Shown here: one piece after another, positions 1 through 12,600 of the stretch | Position numbering within the stretch: position 1 is the first letter of the stretch | Layout of the letters: each line of letters begins with the position of its first letter | Assembly (NCBI GenBank): GCA_027886175.1 | Contig: JAJNNQ010000019.1 | Span: 14,370,501-14,434,500 of the forward strand | Source of the DNA: Phylloscopus collybita | Taxonomy: Eukaryota > Chordata > Aves > Passeriformes > Phylloscopidae | Length of the DNA: 64,000 nt | Direction of reading: 5' to 3' | Program-made: the position numbers and the translations under genes | The notes under the pieces: model-generated | Told to the model about the DNA's origin: nothing | Seen by the model: the letters and a program-made list of their open reading frames with translations, nothing else | Database searches by the model: none

Positions 1-268
1 TACCGTGTCCCCAGCCCAGAGCACTGAGTGCCACCTCCAGCCCTTCCTGGGACACCTCCAGGGATGGGCACTCCAAACCTCCCTGGGCACTTCCAAGGCC
101 TGAGCACCCTTTCCATGGGGAAATTCCTGCTGCTGTCCAAGCTGAGCTCCCCTGGCCCAGCCTGAGGCCGTTCCCTCTGCTCCTGTCCCTGTTCCCTGGG
201 AGCAGAGCCCGAGCCCCCCCGGCTGTCCCCTCCTGGCAGGGAGTTGTGCAGAGCCAGAAGATCCCCCT
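1..268 (-). mobile_element. CR1 LINE fragment
   Basis: The stretch from GAGTGCCACCTCCAGCCCTT through the CCTTTCCATGGGGAAATTCC block matches avian CR1 3' sequence in reverse orientation. It is nearly the same as the copies at 44030-44290 and, inverted, 52560-52810. It is cut by the left edge of the window. Confidence 0.75.
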
Positions 269-737
269 GGAGAAGTTCCAGGTTTACATCCAGGAGCCTC
301 CTTGGAACTCTGGACAGGCCAGGCTGACACTGGTCCTGAGCAGGGTGGGCGAACACAAAGTCGCTTCTGTACCCCCAGGAAAGAGAAGCAGGGCAATGCG
401 CTTTGCTTTTGCCACAAACTCCCCCCAGTGCTGTGTTCTTTCCCTGCTGCCCTCAGAGCCTTTGGACAAAGGAGCTGGGGACCATTTCCACAGGAGCTGC
501 AGGGAGCCAGTTGCTCCAGGCTTTAATCCAGGTTCTCCAGATGGTCCCACACCGACCCAGCAGTGCGAGGCAGCTCTGAGAATGAGGAAGGAAAAACAAT
601 CAGATATTTCCTTACCTGGCTGGCAAAGGAAAGTTCCTGGAAATACCAGGAGACCAGGGACTCAGTTCAAGGCAGCAGATGCCATTCACTATCATTCCAC
701 ACATACAATGATTTGAGACAATATTTCCTCCACAATT

Positions 738-743
738 TTTATT
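738..743 (-). terminator. CREBRF: Distal CREBRF polyadenylation signal AATAAA
   Basis: The plus strand reads TTTATT, which is AATAAA in the sense orientation. Downstream in transcript direction, at about 694-711, lies a TTGTATGTGTGG GT-rich element. Together these predict cleavage near 710-722. Confidence 0.6.
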
Positions 744-2194
744 TTAAATTACAAAGGATGTTGCATACATTGATGAATTTGTATCTGAATAGAAGTGCTA
801 GGGATCAAGGGTGACAGAGTAAACAAAGTCAATAGTTTAATTGTGCCTCTTTTCAAAAAAATAAAGCTGCACAACTATTAACCAACATTTAACATTGCAA
901 CTCTTAACAGATCATGCTTTGAACAAGGTAAATTTATTTTCTAACAGAGACAAGACTTTCAGTAAGTTTTTCTGAGCTCCAGTTGGAAGTTGATTATAGA
1001 ATATCAAGGACAGCATTACAATCATGACCCCAAGCATAGGCGGAACAGGATGCCATGTTTTGTTTAAAATGCCTTTTTTTTCTTTTTTTTTTTTGCATCT
1101 GCATGTGCCATCAGCCTTAAGAGTTCACCCAGCCACAAATACTGAGCAATGTTTGCCTTGGATATACAATATTCTGGGAAGATAGATGATTCCAATCAGA
1201 ATGTATGAATATCCATCATTATAGGAAAGACTGAAATTTTCTTACTAGGTTCTGTTTCCTAATCAGAAGGTTTTGATAGGGTGGGATGTGCTTTTTCCAG
1301 TACCAAATCCAATCCAGAAGTTTTCCTTACAGGACCTAGTTAAGTCACCCAAATTTGACTTTAAAAGATACCCACCTACAAAACAGTTTAAACTCCAGAA
1401 AAACTCTGAACAACAATGTTATCTGAAAAGTTTGGAGTTTTATTTCTTTTTATGGGGGAAAAAATGCAAGTGTGGTTTAAAAGAACTTTAGTTCCACTTT
1501 TAGCTCCATAGCTCACCAGAAAGACAATAAATGCAGAGTCAGTATTTGCTCCCATGAAAGTTCAAGGATGTCTAAGAGGCTGAGGATTATATTCAGAGTG
1601 CAAAGACACCTTTTAGAAGCACTGGAGGGAAAACATGGCATATTGTGAAATGCAAGGTGTAGAAAGACAGAGATTTTTGTTTGCTGCAAAGAAGATACAG
1701 CCCGAAAGTGCCATCTTTGATTAATGACATTGAAGAGTCCCAATTTACATTGGGAGATATTCAAGAGTGGTGTTTTCTCAACAGACTAATGCCCTTAATA
1801 CAGTTACAAGAAGGATCAGTCACTGAGGCAGCAACTGTTTGAAATGTACTTCACACGATCCCTGGGGTAAACAAAATAAACCTCGGCTGTGTGCAAGGCT
1901 GTGTCAACAAGCCAAGACCACATCTAGCAGCACACTCCACTAGGTGATTCCAACTGAAGCCTCCAACTTCAAAAGAAAATCAAATCATGCTTAGATGCAC
2001 TCTTGAAACTCAGGTCTCAAGGCCAAATACAGATCCTGACATTCACGGTCCAGAACTGGGTTGTGCCTCAGCAGAATTTCAGGAAGACGAGCAAGCACGT
2101 TTGAGGAACAGAACTGCATTTGCTATTTCTGCTGGAGGCAGCTTGGATACAACCCTTGGAAATTCTCCTGATAAAACTTTTTAGAGCTTTAAAT

Positions 2195-2225
<31 letters not shown>

Positions 2226-2564
2226 AAGCTATGTTTAAATGATTTATGGAAAAGCACATCCAGTCATTATAGTTGTGAATAAGCTGTTTCATTAATGAAG
2301 GCAAATATTAGATAAATATTGGGGGGTGTCTTTTAAAAATAAATTTTAAACTGACACCTCTATATTTCCAAAGTGTCTGTTTGCTTTTAGGTTAGTCAAA
2401 AGACCCTTCATCCATTTTAGGCTGGTTTTTTGTTTGTTTGTTTGCTTTTTTAAAAAACCCCAACTTTTCCCTGGCCCTCTTAGTATGGAAAAAAATTCAA
2501 TCTATAAATTAGGAATTGAACACAGCTGAGCCTGACTCTCACATCAGCTTTACAGCAATGCAAC

Positions 2565-2570
2565 TTTATT
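2565..2570 (-). terminator. CREBRF: Possible proximal CREBRF polyadenylation signal AATAAA
   Basis: A minus-strand AATAAA is followed by TTGCATTGCTG-type downstream sequence. If used, it would shorten the 3'UTR to about 4 kb. It is one of several AATAAA-like hexamers in this AT-rich tract, so it is only a candidate. Confidence 0.4.
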
Positions 2571-5500
2571 AAATCACAATGATTTCATCAACTGGTATGA
2601 TAAGAAAATCCAGCCCATCCACACGTAAACATAGCTTTAGTAGTAAGTCTCTCTCATCCCAAAAAAAACCCAAAAACTACTCACCAAGTATCAGTAAATG
2701 TGTTCAATAAACCATAAAAGGAAGCGTTAGCAAAAGGGGTTTTGGGTTTAAAAACACCCTTCAGGAGCACCCCCACGTTTTGCAAGGCCATTCAAAAACT
2801 GGTCTTCCACAGAAATACAAAAGGACTACTGAGAGAAACTGAAATCAGCCCTATCCGCACTCGCTCCAGCACGCTTCAATCAGCTCTGATTCCATCTCAG
2901 AAGCTTTGACGAGTTCAGAGGGAATGACAAACATTTAGTTCTAGATGTACAAGTAAGGCACAATATAAAGCCACATCATCATCTGTCATGAAGGGAGGGG
3001 GGAAGGACGAGGGTCATACATGGTACAGCAGAACAAGCAGCCCATCGATTCCAAGTGTGGCACCTACGTTCAGACTGACGAGATCTCGACAAGAGCAGTT
3101 ATGACAGCATGCTTTTAATATGGAAACAAATCCTAGAGAATCCAGTGTATCAGAAAAAGGAAGAGCTTCTGGTTGTATTAAATCAAAAAAATAGATCATT
3201 GTTTTTGGATATAGGATTAAAAGTGAATATTCACAATGCCTACACTCAAAAACAAACAAAAAAAAAACAACCCAGGACTTTGTTAAGATCCACATACTAT
3301 GTATGAACACTGAAAATCTTTAGAAAATGGTCTTCTCTAAAGATCACCCCAAAACGCATGCCACAATTGCCAAAAAACAGAACATGTACATTTGTTGGTT
3401 TTTATACCCTTATAAGATTTTTGTTTGTGATAAGTATACACTAAATGTATATATTTTAATGACACTAGAGGAAGCAGATTGTTACTGGCATTAAAGTACA
3501 ACCATTTCTAGACGGTTTAAATGCCACAGAGTCCCCTGGTTAAAATGTAAAGCTGCACAGCTTGCCTATGTCACCTTTATGATAAAAGTTAAACCAGCAA
3601 AAGGTCTTATCTTTACTCTACATTTTACTGCCAGGTTTTATTTATCTCAAGTATCGCTGCAGCATTCTGACCAGCCCAGAGTTAGCAGCAAGTGGCAGGA
3701 ATCATATAAAACGCAGTTTCTTTTTTTTTTTTCTCTTTTTCCTCTTTTTTTTTTTTTAAACAAAGTGCTTTTCTAAGATATACATACATATAAATAGTTA
3801 CAAAATAAAGTGTCAACATTAAAAAGCTCAACTATTTCAAAGCTTTAACTTAAAATAATACATAGGAAACACTGAAATGCGAGGGTATGGAACTCACTAA
3901 AGATTCAAAGTCTACTTTGAAATGCGAGACCAAAATCATAGTCTGGTTTTCAGACAAAAATAAAAAGCTATAAAGTTGTGTGCTGCCCAGGATTCCCAGG
4001 CAGTAAAAAAAAAAAAAAAAAAGGAGGGGGGTTTTAAATACCTTGTCAGTTGAATTTGTCACAGAAGTTTTTACCTGATTTCAAACTGCTCTCTCTCAAT
4101 GTTCAGAGATGCTGCCTCGCCTGCAGGGTTTGGATGGAGCACAGGGACAAGCTCTGTGTGCCAGCCCTGCTCAGGCACAGCCTGCACCTCACAGGACACA
4201 TTCTCTGTCGGGGTTTTCGGGGCCCTGGGCAGCTCCACAAGAACAAGAAGAATATACCAGACCCACCGTGGAAAGCAGCAGCCAACTCTCACCTCACCCG
4301 AACAACAACAACACAAACGCCTCAAAGGAAAACACCAACATTCCACTCAGATTTTGCAAGCCTTAAGTGGATTTACGAAGTTTTGCCTAAATTGCCCTGG
4401 GTATTTGTTCAGTCTCTTGTAGGAAAGACTTTCTGTACAGCTCAGTAGTGGTATTTTGGCCTCCTCCTCCCTTTTTGAGTCTTCCAAAATATTTAGGTAC
4501 AAAGGAAGCTGTGAGTGTGGCAGGGCCACCACTTTCACCGGCCACTCTTCCTGCACTGTTACCGATTCAGGCTTTTTTCTCTTAGAGTAGAAGCTTGGAT
4601 ATAAAAATAATCTACTTATAAACAAAAAGGAATCACAGTACAAACAAACTTAGACAAACTAGAAACGAAGTGGAGAAATTCCCCAAAGGGAGTGGGGAGA
4701 AAGCCTTCATGGACTTTTGCATTTTTTTTTTTCAGCAGCTACATTTGAAAATATTTGGTATTTCTATTTTCAGTAAACAGTGTTTTGTCATCTTTAAATA
4801 GGGAGAGAAAGAACAGGGAGGAAAAGGAGGGGGGGGGTCCATGAAACCAGAGAATGATCTTGCCTTGAGATAAAGGACTTTCTCATCAAAGGCTAAAGCT
4901 TTTAATCTGTACGTTAACACTGACTACAAAGCCAACTCTTATTAGCAGAAGAGCAAATAAGAACTTTGTGTTAATATTCCTCAATCATAGAAACTACTGA
5001 ATTAACAAGAATAAGTCACATATAAGTCTGAAGAAGCTAGTTTCGAAATACCTGTACAAAAATATAAAAGTCTATAAATTTTTTTTTTGTTTTGTTTGAA
5101 GCCTGTGTTGATCCTTGGAAACATCACATGCATAATAATACATCAACTGGAAAAGTGGCAACTAAGGAATTAGATATTTGTAGCTCTTTTTTTTTTTCTT
5201 CTTTACATATATACACGTTACAATAAAAATAATTTCATTTTGGTTGTTTGGTGGAAGTATACTACAACAAGCTAAATACTTTTTTTTTTTTTAAATTCTC
5301 AAAGTCGAAAACTATTTTACCAATAGCTTACTAAAATCCAAATATATTAAAATCTCCTACAGTAAGTGCAGAGAAAAAAGATTTAAAGACTCCAAGACGG
5401 CCACCAACTTATCTACCATGGAAGCGAACTACAAGAACAGCAAAATAATATTGTTATGTATGAATGCTCCTTCTGTAGATAATTGGACCCAAACAAAAAA

Positions 5501-6547
5501 ATTCACAGTTCAGTAAGATCCCTAACCCTGACCTTTAATTTTTTTTCTTTTTTTCTTTTGTTTTTACATTCAGTACAGTATCATATAAGCTGTGCAAAAC
5601 TTTACTTAGACTGGCAGTTCGCCATATCAGTTGCATTTGTCTTTGGTACAAAAATAAACAATCGCATTAATGTGCAAGTATTTGTTTTCTTCCGGCCAAA
5701 GTACCGAAATTGAGTTTTCTAGAGCCATCTTTTATACAATACATAGACTCTGTGGCATATATCTACATTTTCAACATATTCCTATATACATTCAAAAATT
5801 TTTAAGAGCTGGAACAAATACATTAAAACCTAAAATCTCATCATCTATACAGCTCGGTTTTGCCCCTCAGGGTTTTCTTCATACAAAACTTTACCAGCTT
5901 ATACTGATAGCTCTCCCCACAAAATACAAGGCACAAAGAATATACTTTTTTTTTCTCTTGCTTGCACAGACATTTAAATACTCTATTAAGCTCAGAAAAT
6001 TAAAATCTTATATGGCACACTAGCTCTAATGCTGCGTGTGCTATGTACAAGTTAATGGTTGCAAAGAAAGCTTACTCTTTTTTCCAGAACAAGAAAAGAA
6101 AGTACAATTATTTAAAAATAAAAAAAAAGAACAAAAACTCCCTACATTAACAGCTTCACCAAAAAAATGCTTCCTCTTACTTCACTTGGACCATAAACCT
6201 GTCACAATATCTTGCAAATGCTAAATGTTTTCACTAGCAAACCCACGTTTTTGTTTCTACGACAAAAGCGATATATTCTGGTCCTAGATCATTTGAAAGA
6301 GAACTCTCATTTCTGCCCTTGAGCTTAAAGCAGCTTTGAAACTATCTGGTTTATGGTCCAAAAAAATGCTCTGCAGCATTTTCTACCCCGCCGTGATTTG
6401 TTTTCCTACACTGTTACTTGAAACCAATGGAACCTACGGGTGAGTGTTTACAGAATGCTAAGCTGACATGCAGACCAGGATGCCATTTACAACGAGGAAC
6501 TCGACAGCAGGGGCGGCACCTGAGCCGGGAGCAGCTCCAGTCCTGTC

Positions 6548-6663
6548 CTAAACCTTGGCCATGGGGATCCGCAGCCCCACCAGGCCGCCCGTGGGGTCTC
6601 CCTCTGCCGTCTTCTCCAGGACCTGGTTGACAAACTCTGATGTCTGTCCAGCTACAGGAAGTC
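6548..6663 (-). CDS. CREBRF: CREBRF last coding exon (residues 601-638, stop)
   Basis: The acceptor CCTTTCAG is followed by 116 nt of coding sequence that completes Gly601, encodes 37 residues and ends in TAG at 6548-6550. The C-terminus reads [10 protein letters not shown], then Val-Asn-Gln-Val-Leu-Glu-Lys, and closes Arg-Ile-Pro-Met-Ala-Lys-Val. The exon continues without a break into the 3'UTR. Confidence 0.95.
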
Positions 6664-9600
6664 CTGAAAGGGAGGGAAGAGAAGCTGCTCTCAGGTCACT
6701 GCTCATGGCACATTCCTACGGGTGACACAAAGCCAGGGGACGCTTCGGTTGGGACAACTGGAATCGGGGAAGGGTTCCTTTTTCCTCTATTTCAGAAATG
6801 GTTTGCAATCGAATGCAGTGAGATCAGAGGGATGGAGCAGCTCTGCTGGGAGAGCTGGGTTTGTTCAGCCTGGAGAGGAGAAGTTTTGGGGTGACCTCAT
6901 TGTGGCCTTCCAGTGCCTGAGTAAGACAACAGGATGGAGAAAGAAAATTCACAAGGGCCTGGAGTGACAGGACAAGGGGGAATGGCTGCACACTGCCAGA
7001 GAGCAGGGCTAGATGGAATATTGGGAAGGAATTGTTCTCTGGGAGGGTGGGGAGGCCCTGGGTGCCCAGAGAAGCTGTGGCTGCCCATGGACCCCTGGAA
7101 GTGTCCAAGACCAGGTTGGACAGGGCTTAGAGCCACCTGAGACAGTGGAAGGTGTCTCTGCTGGAATGGGATGAGCTTTGGGGTTCCTTCCAACTCAGGG
7201 AATTTATGATTCAGTATCTTCATATCCAGGTAAATACATGAACTTCACTGCTTACCAAGAGTGTCTTTAATAAGTATGTTCAACTTTTGCTCCATGTTAA
7301 TTCCTCTGTCATCTTTAGGTACCTGCACCCGATTAACTATTTCTTGTTTAATGGAGTTGATGACAAAGAGTAAATTATCTGCAAAGAAAAAAAAAGGATT
7401 AGCTTTACATCACATTTCCCTGGAAGGGAGTCACAGTTATCCACACACAGCTATCTCTGTTGTCACATCACACTTAGTGTAGAATTGAATGTAATAGTTT
7501 ACATCAAATATCACCAATATTTTCAATAATATTTACAGCACATGCATACATTTACGTAATTTACATCTGCAAAGTACCTCAACATTGCAGGTAACCCAAT
7601 TTACATTCACTTTATTCAGTGGGCTGGTTTTGTACCAACTCTTTTCTCTGTGAGAAAAGGTTACATCACAATGCAAAACACAGACTTGCCCAAACAAAAG
7701 GAAAGGTAAGATGTGAAGAGTTGTATTTACCATATTCCGTGTTGAGACCCCAGAGTTTTACTTTATTGGCTTCATACTGGGCTTTCTTTTTTAGTCTGCA
7801 AGCCCTATGGCAAGAAGAGGGGAAGAATTAGAACACTACCAGAGATTCCAGAGCAGTAAGAGCCACATGAACTCATCAACCCACCCTCCCAGAGCTGTGA
7901 TGCACAAACTCATCCATTCCCACCTTCACTAAAAACATTCTGCTACCTGCATTTGCTCTCATTTGACACTTGTGGAATTTGCCACTGTCCCAGTGGTTTG
8001 CCCCACAGCTAAGGAAGCCAATTCCAGGGGAAACACATCCTTATCCAGGAAACAGGCAAATCACAGCTCCCAGGGTGCCAGCTGCCCTGCTTTTTGATAA
8101 ACTGGTAATTTACATTTGAGAAATTGGTAATTCCTATTTGATAAACTGGTCATTCCCATTTGATAAACTGCAACTCCCATTGCAGGAGCTGCCACACGAA
8201 GAATTTCTTTAGGCAAACATTATTTAGATCTTTATCATTCACTTGTAGCAATCTAAATTTTCTCATCCCTGCAGCTTTAGCCAATGCATACCTGGAAGCC
8301 AGCTTGTTCTTCTCTTTCCTTGACCTGGGTCTGGCAGTTAAGGGAAGTTCACTGACTGGTGTCAGGTCACTGATCACCTTATTCAGCTTCCTCAGCTCGT
8401 TACCAATCTGCAGGAGTTTTCTGGGGTTGGGAGTCAGGTCTTCTACATCAGTCCTCCGTGACTTCTTTGCTGCATATTTTCCTGTTATAAATATGAAAAA
8501 TGGGTAGGGAAGTGACACAATATGCACACAATCCTGTGAGAAAATACTCTAAGATAGGCATTTTTGGGTGCAGTTGAAGTTCCTTTGTTCATTGCAGGAG
8601 AATGGGCCGGAATCAGGTGATCCCTGTGGCCTCTCACAATAGAAAGAGCATTTCCAGACAAAGAGCTTTGTACAATTCATATTCTATCCAGATCAGATAA
8701 GAGCAAATACTGCTGGCCACGCCACTGGATGTGACAGAGAGCATACACACAACCCTGCTGAAAAATGTATGTCACAAGTTCAAACCCTGCTATTTTGCTC
8801 CAGCTGTAAACTTGTTAACTCCTATTCAGCCAAAATATCCAGTGGATTAAATTCCTAAATAATCTTATTGCTAAAGTTTTGTACTAAGAAAGAGTGCTGA
8901 GGCCTGGTGCTGAAACAATCTTCAGTGATGCTGAGATGCACAGAAAGGCCAGTTAACCCCTTTTATTACATGTATTTGAAGCTCTTCAAAGCCTGGTTTT
9001 GCACTTGACTTAAAGGCCAAGTGTCCCAAGTGTCTGGTGGGTTTGAGTCCTCACAGCGTGTTTGGTTATTTGGTGTTGGATGACAAATATAAAATAATGG
9101 AATCACAGAATGGTTTGGGTTGGAAGGGACCTTAAACTCATCTTTTTCTCCCCCTTGCCATGGGCAGGGACACCTTCCACTAGACCAGGTTGCTCGGAGG
9201 TCCATCATGACAAAGAACAGTGATTGTGACTTTAGGTACTGGTATTTCCCTAGAGGATAAAGCTTTTAAAATCTAAGGAGATTTAAAGAAAAAAAATGCT
9301 TTGTTCCCTGAATAAATCTACAGGTAAGAACAACAAAAATACATCTTTTGATTTAAGAGAAGGCCAATTGCCTTTTTTAAAGCAGTAATTTTCAACTCTA
9401 AGGGAACATTAACCTTACAACCAGCGAAGTTGGTTTAATTTGCTCCTTCAAAGCCAAAACGAAATGGAGCAGCCTAAAAGAGGTCCTGTGACTAGAAAAC
9501 AAAAATACCCCTAAGAATGGTTTGTTTTGGGTGATGTTAATCATGTTTGTGGTGCAGTAATTGCTCACGGGGAATAAATCACAGTTATTAGAGGAACTGG

Positions 9601-12600
9601 TTTAAGTTTCTAAGAGGGCATCTTAAGGAAATAGTTTATTCCCAGAGGAGTAACTGCTTCACTGTGCTGCATTCACAGGGGGAAAACAAGGAGGGAGGAG
9701 CAGAGAGAGACAGTTGTGCCTCAGTGCTTGTCCTCAGTTCATACCACAGACCCCCTGAACTTGGCACCCCAGAGCCCTCCCAGCCTCCTGCTAACACAGG
9801 CAGCACTGACAGGAACAGCCACGAGCAGCAACCATCAGTCAAGCCACCCATCCAATATTTACAGTATCACACTGAGAGAGCTTTGAACTCTCGGGGTTTC
9901 CACTGAGAGCCCTTGGAAGCCACAATTCTCAATTCATCCACACTCCCCTGGAAGAAACCACACTGAAAGTCCCTACTGTGTGTTCACCGTGCCTCCCCTG
10001 GGCACTGCAGAGCCCTGGTAACTGAGTTACAGACTTACAGTGCTTGACTTTTCATGGCCAAAACACAACTTCTCAGCACTGGCAAGGAGGGGGATTTGGC
10101 TGCTGAAGGTGTCACAAGGAGAAGACAGTCATTTGTGACCAGGATGAGGATTTCTTACCATGATGGAGCCCATTCTTCTGGTACATGTTGCTGGGCAGGG
10201 TGTCCCGGTCCCACTCGGATGGCCTCAGCATCCTCTCCTGCTGGGACGGCGTCAGCTGCTCACTGTACTCCCAGAAGTATCTCCTCTTGCCTCTTTTCCG
10301 AGAGGATATTGCAGTCATTTCTTTTAAATCCTCCACAGAATCGTTTTCATACCCTAAAAGGATACAGGGGGCTGTTTATATGCTGGTGACAGAATTGTTT
10401 GTAGCCCTTTAGCAGCAGACTGAGGATCCAAGTTAAGGGCAAAACCACAGACAGATCTGTTTTGCATTATCTAACAGATTTGGTTTCCAGCATCAACTGC
10501 TCCTGGGTAGTTGCCTTAAATCCAGGATAGACACTGAGCCACTGATGGGTCTTCATTAGTTGAAAAAAAAGAAATTATTTATGCATTTAAAGTCCCTTTG
10601 TGTTCTCTGACCCCCTAAGCTGCAGCCCCCCACAATCCCAGCAGTGCCAAGTACAGACAGCAGGTGTTGGACCATGTTCTCCCATCCTGACAATTTTCTC
10701 CATGAATTGGCAGGAACACAATCCTAACTCACCTCCACATTTGACAAAAAGCATGGAAAAAGAAGCAGATAACAAAGATGGATTAGCAAAAGACAACAAA
10801 GAAAAGATTACTCAATTAAAGAATGCTCTGAGTTGGAAGAGGCCCACAGGATCGAGTCCAACTCCGGCTGCTCCTTGAGTCCAAAGGCCTGCAGGGAATA
10901 AATCCAAGCACTGATCCCTCCTAGGCTGGAGAAAGGGGCTCTGTTATCAGGACAGTGACCAAAGAACCATCTAAGCTGAAGGGATCTGGACCCACTGTTC
11001 AACCTCTTCCTCCTCTTCAGTGGGATGAGAAGAAATGATCCTCAGTAACACTGCACAGTATTTTAGAGGTGAATTATGATGCACTTGATATCATGAACTG
11101 CTCATGAAGGACATGGAAATTCTAATGCCACTGTCCACATCACAGATATGTTTTAGCATAACTATGTAACCACAAACCACAGGTTTTCAAACCCTAGATA
11201 TGCTTTAGAAAATAAAGATAAGCTATACTAAGGTTAAAAAAAAATCTCAAACCACTGCATGGCCTTTTGTGCTAAAATACCAAATAATAGTTTACATTTA
11301 CTTAAAACAGGAGCATTCCTAAACATCACATACTCTGATGGAGCTAAAGGAAAAGCCACCCATGCATGGACTGCAGCCTTAGCAAGCCTTGACCCCATAT
11401 GCTTCAGCTCTGCTTCATCCTCCCCCAGCACAAAGAACACTTTCTTCTTTTTAAAACAGTCCATTCAATTAGTCTGTTTGCACTTGAACAACCAGCTGAA
11501 AGAGGAAAAACAAACTTTCTTGCTTTGGTCTGACTCTCACATCATAACCCAAAGCACAAACAGAAGTCAGGTATGCAGAAGGATGAAATCCATCCTGAAG
11601 TTCTGCTTCTCATCATTTCATCAATTTACTCACTTACTTGGATTCTCTGGTTTATTGGAAAGGCAGGATTTTAAAGGCAAACCAAGCAATGAAACACATG
11701 CTTTATAAAACATTTGTGTTGTATAGCCAAAATTACTGAAAACTTACATTAAATACAGTTTCAAACACCGTATTTGTAACTGTAGCTCCATTTTACTCAA
11801 ATGCTGTTTGACATAAGTATCAAAATACACTCAAAGAGCCCACTAAAAAAAAAAGCTATGTAACTCATTATACAGCAATATATAAATTGAGCCCATCTTC
11901 ATGATAACACAGAATTAATCTAACCAATGAAAACAAATCTCTGTAAGAGCTGAAGTGTACAAATGTACAGCAAGGTTAAAATCAAGACTTCCTGTTTGCT
12001 TATTCAATCTGTAATTAAGTTAGCAACTTCAATTACATTGACTTAATGCATCCTGCCTTGCAAGCCCAACTCTGACCTGCTACCATTATAAAGTTACATA
12101 AAAGAATCCAGTGCAGTGTCCTAACCTAAAATGCAGACTTGCTCAGCTGCTCTGCACTGTATTTATTCCTCCCCTTAGCAAAGATCACACAGCAGGGCAG
12201 AAATCTAAGAAATCTGAAAGGGTTCCTGTATTTTAATTCTGAAGGCCTTCACAAACCCCTCCTAGAAGTCTTTCTTCACATCCCTCCCTGTGGTTTCGGG
12301 TTCAAACTCACCAGGGTTAAATGAAGCAGAACAGAGAACAGTGTGCACGTGACTTCTGCATCTCACCAGGTGGAACCCAAAAATAGCCCCACTGAAACAA
12401 ACCCAGAGAACTCCTCCTCTTCACCACAGAGGCTTCTGGCAAATCATTTCCAGTGGTTTTACCCCAGCTGATGGTCCAGGTGCTCAGACTGATCTAATGC
12501 AGCTGCTTAAAACAATCTCTGTGTCTCTCTGAGGACTTTCCCACTCATTTCTTCTCCAGTGCTACTGGCAACTGAATAAATTGCTGCATTTCCCATTTCT

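Larger units (their letters stand above)
715..6547 (-). other. CREBRF: CREBRF 3'UTR (inferred, about 5.8 kb)
   Basis: Below the stop codon the sequence is AT-rich with many homopolymer A and T runs (for example 2196-2218, 3719-3760, 4005-4022, 5278-5292). It contains no supportable coding sequence. It runs to a canonical AATAAA on the minus strand at 738-743 that is followed by GT-rich sequence, the expected end of a long 3'UTR. Human CREBRF, from memory, also has a multi-kilobase 3'UTR. The scattered short open frames here carry no recognisable protein. Confidence 0.6.

Noticed and set aside
8150..8527. The 125-residue open frame as a complete CREBRF exon
   Set aside because: Only 8292-8481 is exon. 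The extra residues at both ends are intron, shown by the acceptor and donor and by in-phase joining to 10159-10353 and 7731-7804.
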